A stretch of DNA of 64,000 nucleotides from Ruminococcus flavefaciens (GTDB taxonomy: Bacteria > Bacillota > Clostridia > Oscillospirales > Ruminococcaceae), in the NCBI GenBank assembly GCA_023667045.1, contig JAMPAU010000001.1, positions 949,176 to 1,013,175 on the forward strand, read 5' to 3'. Every line of letters begins with the position of its first letter. Within the stretch, counting starts at the first letter, position 1. Positions 16,342-25,270 of this stretch are shown in pieces. The position numbers were made by a program, and so were the translations under genes. The notes beneath the pieces were generated by a model. The model was not told the DNA's origin and did no database searches. It worked only from the letters and a program-made list of their open reading frames with translations.

Positions 16342-17501
16342 TGATTATAAATTTCGACAACGCCGCTACTACTTTTCCGAAACCCGAAAGCGTAAGAAAA
16401 ACTGCCCTCAATGCTATGGAAAATTTCGGCGGAAATGCCGGACGTGGCGGTCATGCACTGGCAATGAAGACTTCCGGAGCAGTATATTCTGCACGTGAAA
16501 CTATAGCTGACTTTTTCGGTGCAGAACCGGAAAACGTTATATTTACCATGAACTGCACACAGGCTCTCAATATGGCGATACAGGGCGTTATGTCAGACGG
16601 CGGTCACATGATAATAAGCGGAATGGAACACAACTCATCTGCACGCCCGTCAGCAGAACTTGCAAGAAATAAAAAAATAACACTCTCAATTGCTCAGATA
16701 TATCCCGACGACCGCCGGACAGTTGAGAGTTTCCGGTCACTTATCCACAAAGATACAAAAGCAATAGTATGTACGATTGCAAGCAACGTAACCGGTCAGA
16801 TTATGCCGTACCGTGAAATAGCACAGCTATGCCATGAAAGAAATATATGTTTCATAGCAGACGGTGCACAGGCTTGCGGAATAATTGACATCAAACTCAG
16901 CGATGGTATAAATATTCTCTGTACGGCTGGTCATAAAGGTCTGTACGGAATCACCGGAACTGGTCTTCTCGTCACTGACGGAAAATACAGGATAAAACCA
17001 ATCATTCAGGGCGGTACTGGCAGTGCTTCGTCAAGTCTCTATCAGCCGGACTTTCTGCCAGATAGTCTCGAAAGCGGTACTCTTAATGTAACAGGTGCAA
17101 TGACCATAAAGGCAGGTATAGAATTTATAAATAGAATCGGCATTGAAAAAATATTCGCACATGAAGACAGAATTTGCAGGAGCTTTATAGCCTCTCTCCG
17201 AAAAAGCAGAGATATAATTATTTACAGAAATCCGGAATCTTCATATGTGCCGATAGTGTCTTTTAATGTAAGAGGTGTAATGCCGGAAAAGGTCGCCGGA
17301 ATACTCGCACAGCAGGGCTACTGTCTCAGAGCCGGCTATCACTGTTCAGCACTTGCACATACTCAGTTAGGAACAGAAAACGGCACTGTACGCTTTGCAC
17401 CGTCTGTATTCAGCAGAGAAAACGACGCTCTCAGACTTGCCGAACTGGTGAAAAATGTGACAGTTTCAGAAAAATCACAAAAAACTATTGAAATTATCTG
17501 A
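16341..17501 (+). CDS. Class V aminotransferase, cysteine desulfurase family
   Basis: A 386-residue PLP enzyme of the cysteine desulfurase/selenocysteine lyase superfamily. The N-terminal NFDNAATTFPKPE, the PLP-lysine motif AGHKGLYGITGTGLL near residue 195, the catalytic-cysteine loop RAGYHCSALAH near residue 335 and NGTVRFAPS are all present. The Cys in the last loop would carry the persulfide. Partnership with the coupled DUF3343 gene suggests sulfur or selenium mobilisation; the acceptor is unknown. It resembles the EF2568-type subfamily more than housekeeping IscS or SufS. Confidence 0.88.
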   Translation: MIINFDNAATTFPKPESVRKTALNAMENFGGNAGRGGHALAMKTSGAVYSARETIADFFGAEPENVIFTMNCTQALNMAIQGVMSDGGHMIISGMEHNSSARPSAELARNKKITLSIAQIYPDDRRTVESFRSLIHKDTKAIVCTIASNVTGQIMPYREIAQLCHERNICFIADGAQACGIIDIKLSDGINILCTAGHKGLYGITGTGLLVTDGKYRIKPIIQGGTGSASSSLYQPDFLPDSLESGTLNVTGAMTIKAGIEFINRIGIEKIFAHEDRICRSFIASLRKSRDIIIYRNPESSYVPIVSFNVRGVMPEKVAGILAQQGYCLRAGYHCSALAHTQLGTENGTVRFAPSVFSRENDALRLAELVKNVTVSEKSQKTIEII

Positions 17502-17515
17502 ATTTGTGGTACAAT
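17488..17515 (+). promoter_or_regulatory. Promoter of cdaA-cdaR
   Basis: TTGAAA (17488-17493) and TACAAT (17510-17515) separated by 16 bases. The -35 box lies in the last codons of the aminotransferase, about 75 bases before the cdaA ATG. Confidence 0.6.
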
Positions 17516-17592
17516 AATAATATAGGTATGCACATACGGAAAACAACAGAGGGCTTTGTCCCTCTTTACATAAATACAGGAGGTGAGCAGAT

Positions 17593-18456
17593 ATGTCCTT
17601 TCACGATATAAAAGACGCTTTTTTCAGTATTCTCAGCACACTGGAATTTATTGACTTAATTGATGTTACTATTCTTGCTTACATAATTTATCTTATTCTT
17701 AAACTTATCCGTGAGACACGTGCGGGTCAGCTTGTAAAGGGTATTCTGTTACTTGTTGCCGGATACTTTGTCAGCAAATTCTTTGAACTTAAAATTATGG
17801 AGTATCTGCTGAAATCAGTCCTTGATATTGGAATCATAGCAATGATTATACTCTTTCAGCCGGAACTCCGGAGAGCTTTGGAAAAATTCGGGCGTACAAA
17901 ATTTGATATACTTAGTTTCGGTTTTGGACAAGGTTCAGACACGCTGACAAAAAAATGGGAAAACGCCATTGACGCTATATGCGATTCGTGCGTTGAACTC
18001 TCCGCCACCTGTACGGGTGCTTTGATAGTGGTAGAAAGGCAGGTACGTCTGGGCGAACAGATTGAAACAGGCACTATTATGAATGCAACACCCAGCAAGG
18101 AAGTTTTCGGTAATATATTCTACCCTAAAACCCCTCTCCATGACGGTGCTGTAATAATGCGTGACGGAATTATATTAGCAGCGGCGTGTTTTCTGCCTAA
18201 ACCTCAGAATGACGCTATAATAAACAAAAAACTCGGTTCACGTCACAGGGCGGCAATAGGCATGAGCGAAAACTCCGACGCTGTGATTATTGTTGTTTCA
18301 GAGGAGACAGGACAGATTTCTGTCGCTATGAACGGCGTTCTCACACGTGACTACACCTATGAAAAACTTAAAAGACTTCTCTATAAGGAAGTAACAGACG
18401 AAAAACAAAATACAAAAAATTCTGAAGACGGCGAAAGGAGCAAGGCAGACAAATGA
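17593..18456 (+). CDS. cdaA: Diadenylate cyclase CdaA
   Basis: A 287-residue membrane enzyme that makes c-di-AMP from two ATP. Three membrane helices fill about residues 18-95, followed by the DAC domain with the DGA motif (LHDGAVIMRDG) near residue 181 and the RHR motif (GSRHRAAIGMSE) near residue 215. A near-perfect AGGAGGTGA ribosome site precedes the ATG, implying strong translation. It overlaps cdaR by four bases. The glmM gene that often follows cdaR in Firmicutes is not in this window. Confidence 0.96.
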   Translation: MSFHDIKDAFFSILSTLEFIDLIDVTILAYIIYLILKLIRETRAGQLVKGILLLVAGYFVSKFFELKIMEYLLKSVLDIGIIAMIILFQPELRRALEKFGRTKFDILSFGFGQGSDTLTKKWENAIDAICDSCVELSATCTGALIVVERQVRLGEQIETGTIMNATPSKEVFGNIFYPKTPLHDGAVIMRDGIILAAACFLPKPQNDAIINKKLGSRHRAAIGMSENSDAVIIVVSEETGQISVAMNGVLTRDYTYEKLKRLLYKEVTDEKQNTKNSEDGERSKADK

Positions 18457-19805
18457 AAATTCCTGATACCATACGTGATATTTTTCGCCGTAAAAGTCAG
18501 ACAAACTTCTCACTTGCGGTATATTCAGTACTTATAGCCGTGCTGGTATGGTTTGTGGTTTCGCTTACGCTTTACCCGTCCGTGCCGAAAACTATAGAAA
18601 AGGTAACCCTTGATTTAGCAATAGGCACTACCGCATCTTCTGACAGCACACTCAGCGTAATTTCATGCGATATTGAAAACGTAAAAGTAAAAGTAATAGG
18701 CAGTCGTACACAGATTGCAAATATCGACAGCGACACACTCGTGGCATACGTTGATACGGATAATGTTTACTCCGCTGGAAGAAAAAATCTCCCTATAAAA
18801 ATAAAAAGCACCAACGGCATTAACTTTGAGGTGGATTCAATTGAACCGTCAACCGCAGAGGTTGTATTTGACAAGTACGAATCAATACAGCTTCCGGTAC
18901 TGCCGAAAATCCCAAATGTAACATTTGATGACAACAAAACGATAAACTCAAATGAGTTTTCATGTGAACCGAATGTAGTCACTATTACAGGTCCTTCATC
19001 ACAGATAAAAAAGATAAGCACGGTTTATGCAGTGTCTAACCGTGAAATGACCCTTGATTCTTCGCACGCCCTAAGCAGTGACGAGATACAGCTTTTCTCT
19101 GAAGACAATACGGTTATCGACCAGTCGAGCATGACATTTGATACAACAAGTTTTCTGATAAATATTCCTGTGCTTACCGTCAAGGAGGTCGGCGTATACG
19201 TGCAGATTATAAACGCTCCGGCGAACTTTGACCAGAGCTGTCTCAATCTTGAAATGTCGGCAGACACAATAGAAATAGCCTCAAAAAACAGTCAGACTGA
19301 AATTCCGGACAAACTCGAAATAGCTAAAATAGTTCTCAGCGATATAACCCCCGATTACTCAAAAACCATTACTTTAAGTAAAGTACTTGAAGAACAAAAC
19401 TGCATAAATATGTCTGACATTACAAGCATAACTGTAACACTAAACTCCGAAAACCTCGATACAAAGCAGATTTCGCTTGACCAGAGCCGTATAAATATGA
19501 GCAACGTCCCCAACAATGACTACGAATACAAGGTAATCACTCCGAATCTCAGCCTTGAAATCGCCGGTCCGGCAGACATTATAGAAGAAGTAACCCCCAA
19601 TGACATAGTGGCAGACGTTAATCTGCTGAACGCCAACATAACAGAAGACCAGTTCACATATGATGTAATATTCTCATGTCCCAAATATGACAACGTATGG
19701 GCAATAACTAACTACAAAGTCGCAATACGCCGTACCCCAAAGGAAACTACCCCCACAACAACTTCTTTTGATTCAATAACTACAGAAACAACAGCTACCG
19801 AATAG
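18453..19805 (+). CDS. cdaR: CdaA regulator CdaR (YbbR-domain protein)
   Basis: A 450-residue protein with one N-terminal membrane anchor (about residues 20-40, VYSVLIAVLVWFVVSLTL) and YbbR-like beta domains outside the cell, seen as repeated valine-rich segments with LPIKIKSTNG and LPVLPKIPN. CdaR relatives modulate CdaA at the membrane. The C-terminus is a Thr/Glu tail (TTPTTTSFD). Translation is coupled to cdaA by an ATGA overlap. The family identity is firm from both order and sequence. Confidence 0.88.
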   Translation: MKIPDTIRDIFRRKSQTNFSLAVYSVLIAVLVWFVVSLTLYPSVPKTIEKVTLDLAIGTTASSDSTLSVISCDIENVKVKVIGSRTQIANIDSDTLVAYVDTDNVYSAGRKNLPIKIKSTNGINFEVDSIEPSTAEVVFDKYESIQLPVLPKIPNVTFDDNKTINSNEFSCEPNVVTITGPSSQIKKISTVYAVSNREMTLDSSHALSSDEIQLFSEDNTVIDQSSMTFDTTSFLINIPVLTVKEVGVYVQIINAPANFDQSCLNLEMSADTIEIASKNSQTEIPDKLEIAKIVLSDITPDYSKTITLSKVLEEQNCINMSDITSITVTLNSENLDTKQISLDQSRINMSNVPNNDYEYKVITPNLSLEIAGPADIIEEVTPNDIVADVNLLNANITEDQFTYDVIFSCPKYDNVWAITNYKVAIRRTPKETTPTTTSFDSITTETTATE

Positions 19806-19834
19806 TTGACAAAATATAAATTATATGCTATATT
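19806..19834 (+). promoter_or_regulatory. Promoter of the TraB/GumN lipoprotein gene
   Basis: A consensus TTGACA (19806-19811), a 17-base spacer and TATATT (19829-19834), starting directly after the cdaR stop codon. Confidence 0.75.
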
Positions 19835-19866
19835 ATTTATATTACTTTAAAAGAAAGGTTAACAAT

Positions 19867-21036
19867 ATGAAGAAAAAGAAAATTTTATGTGCATTCCTTA
19901 CGGCTTTTCTTGCTGTAACGGCAGTATCATGCGGAAATGATGAAAGTTCTGAATCATCAAAGGAAATTACTGAATCATCTGCAACTGAACAGGAAGAAAC
20001 TACAGAGGAAATCACTACGGAAGAAGAAACAACTGAAGAAACAACATCAGAAGCTCCGGCAGAAGAAGAAACAACCGCTGAAACTGAACCAGAAACATCA
20101 GAAGAAACTACTAAAAAAAGCTCCAGTGAGAATGTCTCCGTATACGGCACAATGGCAGATTTAAACAGCTATGTAACCTCCGCTGAAGTCGCTCCTCCCC
20201 TCTGGAAAGTAACAGACCCCGAAACAAACAACGAAATATATATAATGGGTACTATCCATGTACTGCCGGAAAGCTTTACTGAGTTTCCGGACTATGTAAT
20301 GGATATTTACGAAAACTGTGACGGCGTGGCAGTAGAATACGACGTTACACAAATCACAAGCGATATACGTGCCTTAATGGCTTATCAGCAGATGTTTCTG
20401 TATGACGACGGCACAACAATTACCGACCACATATCAGACGACACTTATCAGAAAGCCAAATCTTACTTTGAAAGTATAGGTGCTTACGTTGATGAACTCG
20501 ACCAGTTTTCAGCAGGCTACTGGTACAATCAGCTCGAAAGTGCCATGATGCTCCGCCTTGAAAACCTCAGCACTACAGGCGTTGACTCGTCTTTCATTGA
20601 ATACGCAAACAACGACGGAAAAGAAGTCGTTGACATTGAAACCCTCGATATACAGGTTGGTGCAGTGGACGGCATGAGCGATGAACTTGTTGATTTTGTC
20701 ATGAACGAAATGCTCGACAATATGGACGAAATAGACGACTATGCAGAAACCCTCGCTGAACTCTATGACGCATGGGCTACAGGAAATGTTGATGTAATGC
20801 TTGAAGAAAATAACGAGGAAATAGATGAACTTCCGGCAGACCTACAGGACGATTATGCAGACTACATGGACATTATGCTCTATAACCGCAACAAAGGTAT
20901 GGCTGACAGGGCTTCCGAATTTCTGAAAGACGGTAAAAACTATCTCTTTATGGTAGGCTCTATGCACTACGCCGGAGACAAGGGCGTTGACGACCTGCTC
21001 GCCGAAATGGGTTATACCGTTGAAAAAATATCATAA
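19867..21036 (+). CDS. TraB/GumN family lipoprotein
   Basis: A 389-residue surface lipoprotein. The signal peptide ends in a lipobox (AVSC, Cys22), and a Ser/Glu/Thr-rich spacer (about 25-90) holds the domain off the membrane. The TraB/GumN (TIKI-like) domain follows, with GTIHVLPES near residue 125 and the partner GSMHYAGDKGV near residue 363, the two conserved glycine-histidine motifs of the family. Relatives are metal-dependent peptidase-like proteins; the substrate here is unknown. The frame is open from 19825, but the ATG at 19867 begins the signal peptide and follows AAAGAAAGG. Confidence 0.85.
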   Translation: MKKKKILCAFLTAFLAVTAVSCGNDESSESSKEITESSATEQEETTEEITTEEETTEETTSEAPAEEETTAETEPETSEETTKKSSSENVSVYGTMADLNSYVTSAEVAPPLWKVTDPETNNEIYIMGTIHVLPESFTEFPDYVMDIYENCDGVAVEYDVTQITSDIRALMAYQQMFLYDDGTTITDHISDDTYQKAKSYFESIGAYVDELDQFSAGYWYNQLESAMMLRLENLSTTGVDSSFIEYANNDGKEVVDIETLDIQVGAVDGMSDELVDFVMNEMLDNMDEIDDYAETLAELYDAWATGNVDVMLEENNEEIDELPADLQDDYADYMDIMLYNRNKGMADRASEFLKDGKNYLFMVGSMHYAGDKGVDDLLAEMGYTVEKIS

Positions 21037-21043
21037 AAAAATC

Positions 21044-21072
21044 AGGACTGCTATAAATGCAGTCCTTTTTAT
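21044..21072 (+). terminator. Terminator between convergent TraB/GumN and VanY genes
   Basis: AGGACTGC (21044-21051) pairs with GCAGTCCT (21059-21066) over a 7-base loop, followed by TTTTTA. An A-run on the other side lets it serve the minus-strand gene too. Confidence 0.88.
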
Positions 21073-21073
21073 A

Positions 21074-22627
21074 TCAGTGATAATATGAATCAATACCTAA
21101 ATACTCCTCAAGAGTGAGACCGCTGTTGTATACGTCAGTAGCCTTTTCCACGCCTAAATAACGTATATGCCACGGCTCATACTTATAACCTGTTATATTT
21201 TCCTTGCCTTTCGGGTAGCGGATTATAAAACCATACTCATGTGCGTGATTTTCAAGCCATATAGCTTCCGGAGTACCTGCAAAAGAATCATCAATGGTGT
21301 TTACGTCTATTGCAAGACCTGTCTGATGTTCGGAATGTCCGGCACGTGCTGAAAAAGTATCTGCTGTTGCCTTGCCGTACCATGAAACATAATTATTGTA
21401 AATTGTACTCTGATTTGAGTATGAACGGAAACCAGACGACAGATATATATTCAGCCCCTCTTTTGAGGCAGAGCTTGCAAGTTCATTGAACTGCTTAATA
21501 GTGGTTGCGTCCATTCCCGGAGAATATTCTGACGGAAGTGAGTAGCTTTTATTTGCTATAAGAATACCGTCGATATATGTAAGACCGTTTATCTGCTGAA
21601 ACTTATGTGTTTTTTCTTCAACGGTAACTTTTATGTCTGCTTTTACTTTCGGATTGTCAACGCTTGTTACTGTTATCGTACAAGTACCTGCCGAAACTCC
21701 TGTTACATTGCCCCAGTAGTCAACACGTGCTACTTTTTCGTCGGAACTTGTCCATATTTCGTCCTTATTTGAAACGCTCTCCGGCAACATCGTTACGTAT
21801 GATATATCAGAACTGTCAACAGTTATGTTCATTTCTTTCTTGGAAAGTCTTATTTCGCTTATTCTGTTTTCGTCTGTTACTGTAACTGCTATATCTGCCT
21901 TTACTTCCGGATTGTCAACGCTTGTTACCGTTACCGTACAAGTACCTGCCGAAACTCCCGTTACATTGCCCCAGTAGTCAACAACTGCTATATCCTCGTC
22001 GGAACTTGTCCATATTTCGTCCTTATTGGAGACACTCTCCGGCAACATTGTTACGTATGATATGTCAGTACCGCCTACAGATATATTCATGCTGTATTTA
22101 GAAAGCTTTATCTCAGAAATTTTCTGTACTGTCACGGTGGTAGTGGTTGAAGTACTGGTATCTTCCGAAACAGAAGTAGCAGTAGTAGTCTGAGTTGAAG
22201 AATATGAAGTGGTGGTGGCTGTAGTAGTGGCAGTAGTAACTGTAGTTGTTGTTTCGGTGGATATAATATGCTGTTCATTAAGCCACTGCTCCATATCAAG
22301 CGTACCGCCTGTTGAAGTATATGAATAGTACGTCAGAACTGCTGTAGCGTCAACTGAATCAATAAGTCCGTCCCCGTTTATATCGGCTGATTTTTGCTGT
22401 TCTGTAGTAAATGTGCCTTTTTCTTCTGTTGAAAGTAAAGCGTATTCTACGAGTATACTGGTAGAATCCACTGCATCAATGAGTCCGTCATTGTTAACGT
22501 CACCTAATTTCCACACTACAGAAGTATCTTCAGTTGCCAATATTTTATTCTCTGTATTAATGCCGAAAATAGTCAGCGTACCCAAACCAACTGCAACAGA
22601 CATTGTAAGTATTTTCTTTTTATACAT
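21074..22627 (-). CDS. Dockerin / Ig-like / VanY D-Ala-D-Ala carboxypeptidase
   Basis: A 517-residue secreted protein. A signal peptide (about 1-30) leads directly into an N-terminal dockerin (about 40-105; loops GDVNNDGLIDAVDSTS and ADINGDGLIDSVDATA), a Thr linker (about 125-165), two near-identical BIG2-type Ig-like domains (about 165-335) and a VanY/M15B peptidase domain (about 345-510). The peptidase zinc ligands are visible in GHSEHQTGLAIDV and EPWHIRYLG. It should trim peptidoglycan stem peptides. Placing a cell-wall peptidase under a dockerin suggests the cellulosome or its attachment site also carries wall-remodelling activity. The frame opens at 22663, but the ATG at 22627 follows AGAGGGGAT. 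Confidence 0.88.
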   Translation of the reverse strand: MYKKKILTMSVAVGLGTLTIFGINTENKILATEDTSVVWKLGDVNNDGLIDAVDSTSILVEYALLSTEEKGTFTTEQQKSADINGDGLIDSVDATAVLTYYSYTSTGGTLDMEQWLNEQHIISTETTTTVTTATTTATTTSYSSTQTTTATSVSEDTSTSTTTTVTVQKISEIKLSKYSMNISVGGTDISYVTMLPESVSNKDEIWTSSDEDIAVVDYWGNVTGVSAGTCTVTVTSVDNPEVKADIAVTVTDENRISEIRLSKKEMNITVDSSDISYVTMLPESVSNKDEIWTSSDEKVARVDYWGNVTGVSAGTCTITVTSVDNPKVKADIKVTVEEKTHKFQQINGLTYIDGILIANKSYSLPSEYSPGMDATTIKQFNELASSASKEGLNIYLSSGFRSYSNQSTIYNNYVSWYGKATADTFSARAGHSEHQTGLAIDVNTIDDSFAGTPEAIWLENHAHEYGFIIRYPKGKENITGYKYEPWHIRYLGVEKATDVYNSGLTLEEYLGIDSYYH

Positions 22628-22690
22628 AATATCCCCTCTTTTTTTATTACCGCAAAAGAACATATTATCTTTTTTTGCGGTTCAAATACT

Positions 22691-22699
22691 ATTATATCA
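22691..22699 (-). promoter_or_regulatory. Extended -10 promoter of the VanY gene
   Basis: On the minus strand TGA is directly followed by TATAAT, about 64 bases before the ATG. No good -35 box is seen. Confidence 0.45.
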
Positions 22700-22877
22700 T
22701 AAAAACAAAGCCAATAAAAGCCTTTTTACAGATTTTTACGTATTGCCCAAAATCTTGCTTTAAGTCGGTTACAAAATATACATAGGTCAGTAATTATATA
22801 ATAAATAAACTTGTTCGTGTATACTATTGTTTAAAAGGTTATATTTAATCAATCTTAAAAAAGTAAATAGATAAAGA

Positions 22878-22905
22878 AATACCGCAATCCAAAGACTGCG
22901 GTATT
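22878..22905 (-). terminator. Terminator of malQ-glgP
   Basis: AATACCGCA (22878-22886) pairs with TGCGGTATT (22897-22905); on the minus strand TCTTTAT follows. It begins 6 bases after the glgP stop codon. Confidence 0.75.
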
Positions 22906-22910
22906 GTTAA

Positions 22911-25256
22911 TTATTTTATATTCCAGATATTTTCTGCATAGTCAGCAATTGTGCGGTCGGAGCTGAACTTTCCGGCATTGCACATATTGAGCCACTGTTT
23001 CTTAGCAAAGGCGAGCCTGTCAGAACTGTAATCGCTGTTGGATTTAAGTTTTGTTTCAACATAGCTTTCGAGGTCGCCGAGCAGATAATAATGGTCGGGA
23101 GCGTGCCAGCTTGCACCGTCAAGGAGAGAGGTGTAGAGTTCACGGAAATCACCGCTTCCGCCGTCGGAAACAGTACCGTCAATGAGTGAGGAAACTACTT
23201 TCTTAATCATCGGATTTTCAGCAAATACCTTTCTGCTGTCGTATTCGGGTACGATTTTTTCGAGTTCCTCAACCTTAGCACCGAAGATATAGTTATTTTC
23301 CTCGCCTGCCTCCTGAACGATTTCTATATTAGCACCATCATAAGTTCCGAGAGTTACAGCACCGTTAAGCATGAGTTTCATGTTGCCAGTACCGGAAGCC
23401 TCTGTGCCAGCTGTAGAAATCTGTTCAGAGATGTCAGCACCTGCCACGAGTTTTTCAGCATAGGAGACGTTATAGTTCTGAACAAATACGACTTTGAGCA
23501 AATCCTTTGTTTCGGGGTCGGAAGATACTATCTTTCCTATTTCGTTGATATACTTGATAATAGCCTTTGCACGCTTATAGCCGGGAGCAGACTTTGCACC
23601 AAAAATAAACGTTGTGGGTGTGAAATTCTTTATTGAACCGTCCTTTATGCCATAGTAAATCCAGAGAATAGAAAATGCATTGAGGAGCTGTCTCTTGTAT
23701 TCGTGAAGTCTCTTAATCTGAATATCAAATACAGATTCCGGATTTACTTCAACGCCGTCATGTGCCTTTATGAAGTCGGCAAGCTGATTTTTCTTTGTCT
23801 GCTTGATTGAGATGAATTTATTAAGAATTTCTTCATCGTCGGCATACTTTGCAAGGTCTTTAAGCATATCAAGGTTAACAACCCACTCGTCTGTGCCGAG
23901 AAGTTCAGTGATAAGGCTTGAGAGTTCCATATTGCAGAGTGCAAGCCAACGTCTCTGAGTGATACCGTTTGTTTCGTTGCGGAAACGCTCCGGATAAAGA
24001 TTATACCAGTTTGCAAGAACTGTATCTTTAAGAATCTGTGTGTGAATCTCAGCAACGCCGTTGATATGACTTGATGCATAACAAGCCATGTCAGCCATGT
24101 GAATGAGTTCGCCCTTGATTATTTTCATTTCATTGATTTTTGCCTTTTCAACGCCCTTGTTGTAGAGTTCAGCAATAAGAGACTCGTTAATCTGAATGAT
24201 TATCTCGTAAATTCTCGGAAGTACTTCCTCAACAAGACCAATCCACCACTTTTCAAGAGCCTCCTGCATTACGGTGTGGTTTGTGTAGTTGAATACTTTC
24301 TTTGCGATTTCAAGAGCCTTGTCGAATGTATATCCCTCATTGTCAACAAGCTGTCTGATGAGTTCCGGAATGGAGATAACAGGGTGAGTGTCGTTAAGCT
24401 GTACGGAAATATAGTCAGCGAGATTTTCAAGAGTGCCATAACGTGCCTTGTGTTTCTTGATAATGTCTGTCAGTGAGGCACAGCTAAAGAAATACTGCTG
24501 TTTCAGACGTAATTTTTTACCCTCGTTGGTGTCGTCATTAGGATAAAGAACACGTGAAATATCCTCAGCATAGATTTTTTCCTTTGAGGCTTCAAGGTAG
24601 TTCTGACGGTTGAAAGTGTCAAAATCAAATTCCTTTACCGGTTCGGACTGCCAAAGGCGGAGAGTACCAACGTTTTCTGTTTTACAGCCAAAAATGGGCA
24701 TATCATACGGAACTGCCTTTACAGTCTGACCGTTGAAGTTAATTAAAACTGTATCTTCGTCACATCTCTTAGACCAGCAGTCGCCGTACTTTGTCCAGTC
24801 GTCGATGTCTTCGCACTGGTAGCCGTCAACGATAGACTGCTTGAAAAGTCCGTACTTATAGCGGATTCCATAGCCGTCGAGTGGCAGGGAAAGTGATGAA
24901 GCACTGTCAAGGAAACAAGCAGCAAGTCTGCCGAGACCGCCGTTACCGAGTGCTGAATCTTCAATTACTTCAAGGTCGGCAAGAGATATGCCGAGTTCAT
25001 CAAAGACTTCCTGTACTTCGTCGTAAATGCCAAGACAGAGAAGATTATTATATACGGCACGTCCCACAAGAAACTCCATAGAAAGATATGCAGCACGTCT
25101 CTTTGAGAGATGTTCTTCACGGCTTGCATTCCAGCGGTCTGAGTAGAGTTCCATGACCGTATCGCCGAGAGCGTTGTGAATTTCCTGCGGTGTGGCTGAC
25201 TTTATATCCTTAGGAAGTCTGCCTGTAAATTTTTCAATGAAAACTTTTTTGTCCAT
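22911..25256 (-). CDS. glgP: Glycogen/maltodextrin phosphorylase
   Basis: A 781-residue GT35 phosphorylase that releases glucose-1-phosphate from alpha-1,4-glucans. Visible motifs are the N-terminal RRAAYLSMEFLVGR, ALGNGGLGRLAACFLDS and the PLP-lysine region EASGTGNMKLMLNGA near residue 650. The frame opens at 25271, but the GGAGGA site lies inside those first codons and serves the ATG at 25256 (MDKKVF). It follows malQ so closely that the two must be one transcript, and together they degrade linear glucan: MalQ lengthens chains that GlgP then shortens. Confidence 0.96.
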   Translation of the reverse strand: MDKKVFIEKFTGRLPKDIKSATPQEIHNALGDTVMELYSDRWNASREEHLSKRRAAYLSMEFLVGRAVYNNLLCLGIYDEVQEVFDELGISLADLEVIEDSALGNGGLGRLAACFLDSASSLSLPLDGYGIRYKYGLFKQSIVDGYQCEDIDDWTKYGDCWSKRCDEDTVLINFNGQTVKAVPYDMPIFGCKTENVGTLRLWQSEPVKEFDFDTFNRQNYLEASKEKIYAEDISRVLYPNDDTNEGKKLRLKQQYFFSCASLTDIIKKHKARYGTLENLADYISVQLNDTHPVISIPELIRQLVDNEGYTFDKALEIAKKVFNYTNHTVMQEALEKWWIGLVEEVLPRIYEIIIQINESLIAELYNKGVEKAKINEMKIIKGELIHMADMACYASSHINGVAEIHTQILKDTVLANWYNLYPERFRNETNGITQRRWLALCNMELSSLITELLGTDEWVVNLDMLKDLAKYADDEEILNKFISIKQTKKNQLADFIKAHDGVEVNPESVFDIQIKRLHEYKRQLLNAFSILWIYYGIKDGSIKNFTPTTFIFGAKSAPGYKRAKAIIKYINEIGKIVSSDPETKDLLKVVFVQNYNVSYAEKLVAGADISEQISTAGTEASGTGNMKLMLNGAVTLGTYDGANIEIVQEAGEENNYIFGAKVEELEKIVPEYDSRKVFAENPMIKKVVSSLIDGTVSDGGSGDFRELYTSLLDGASWHAPDHYYLLGDLESYVETKLKSNSDYSSDRLAFAKKQWLNMCNAGKFSSDRTIADYAENIWNIK

Positions 25257-25270
25257 TTTATTTTCCTCCA

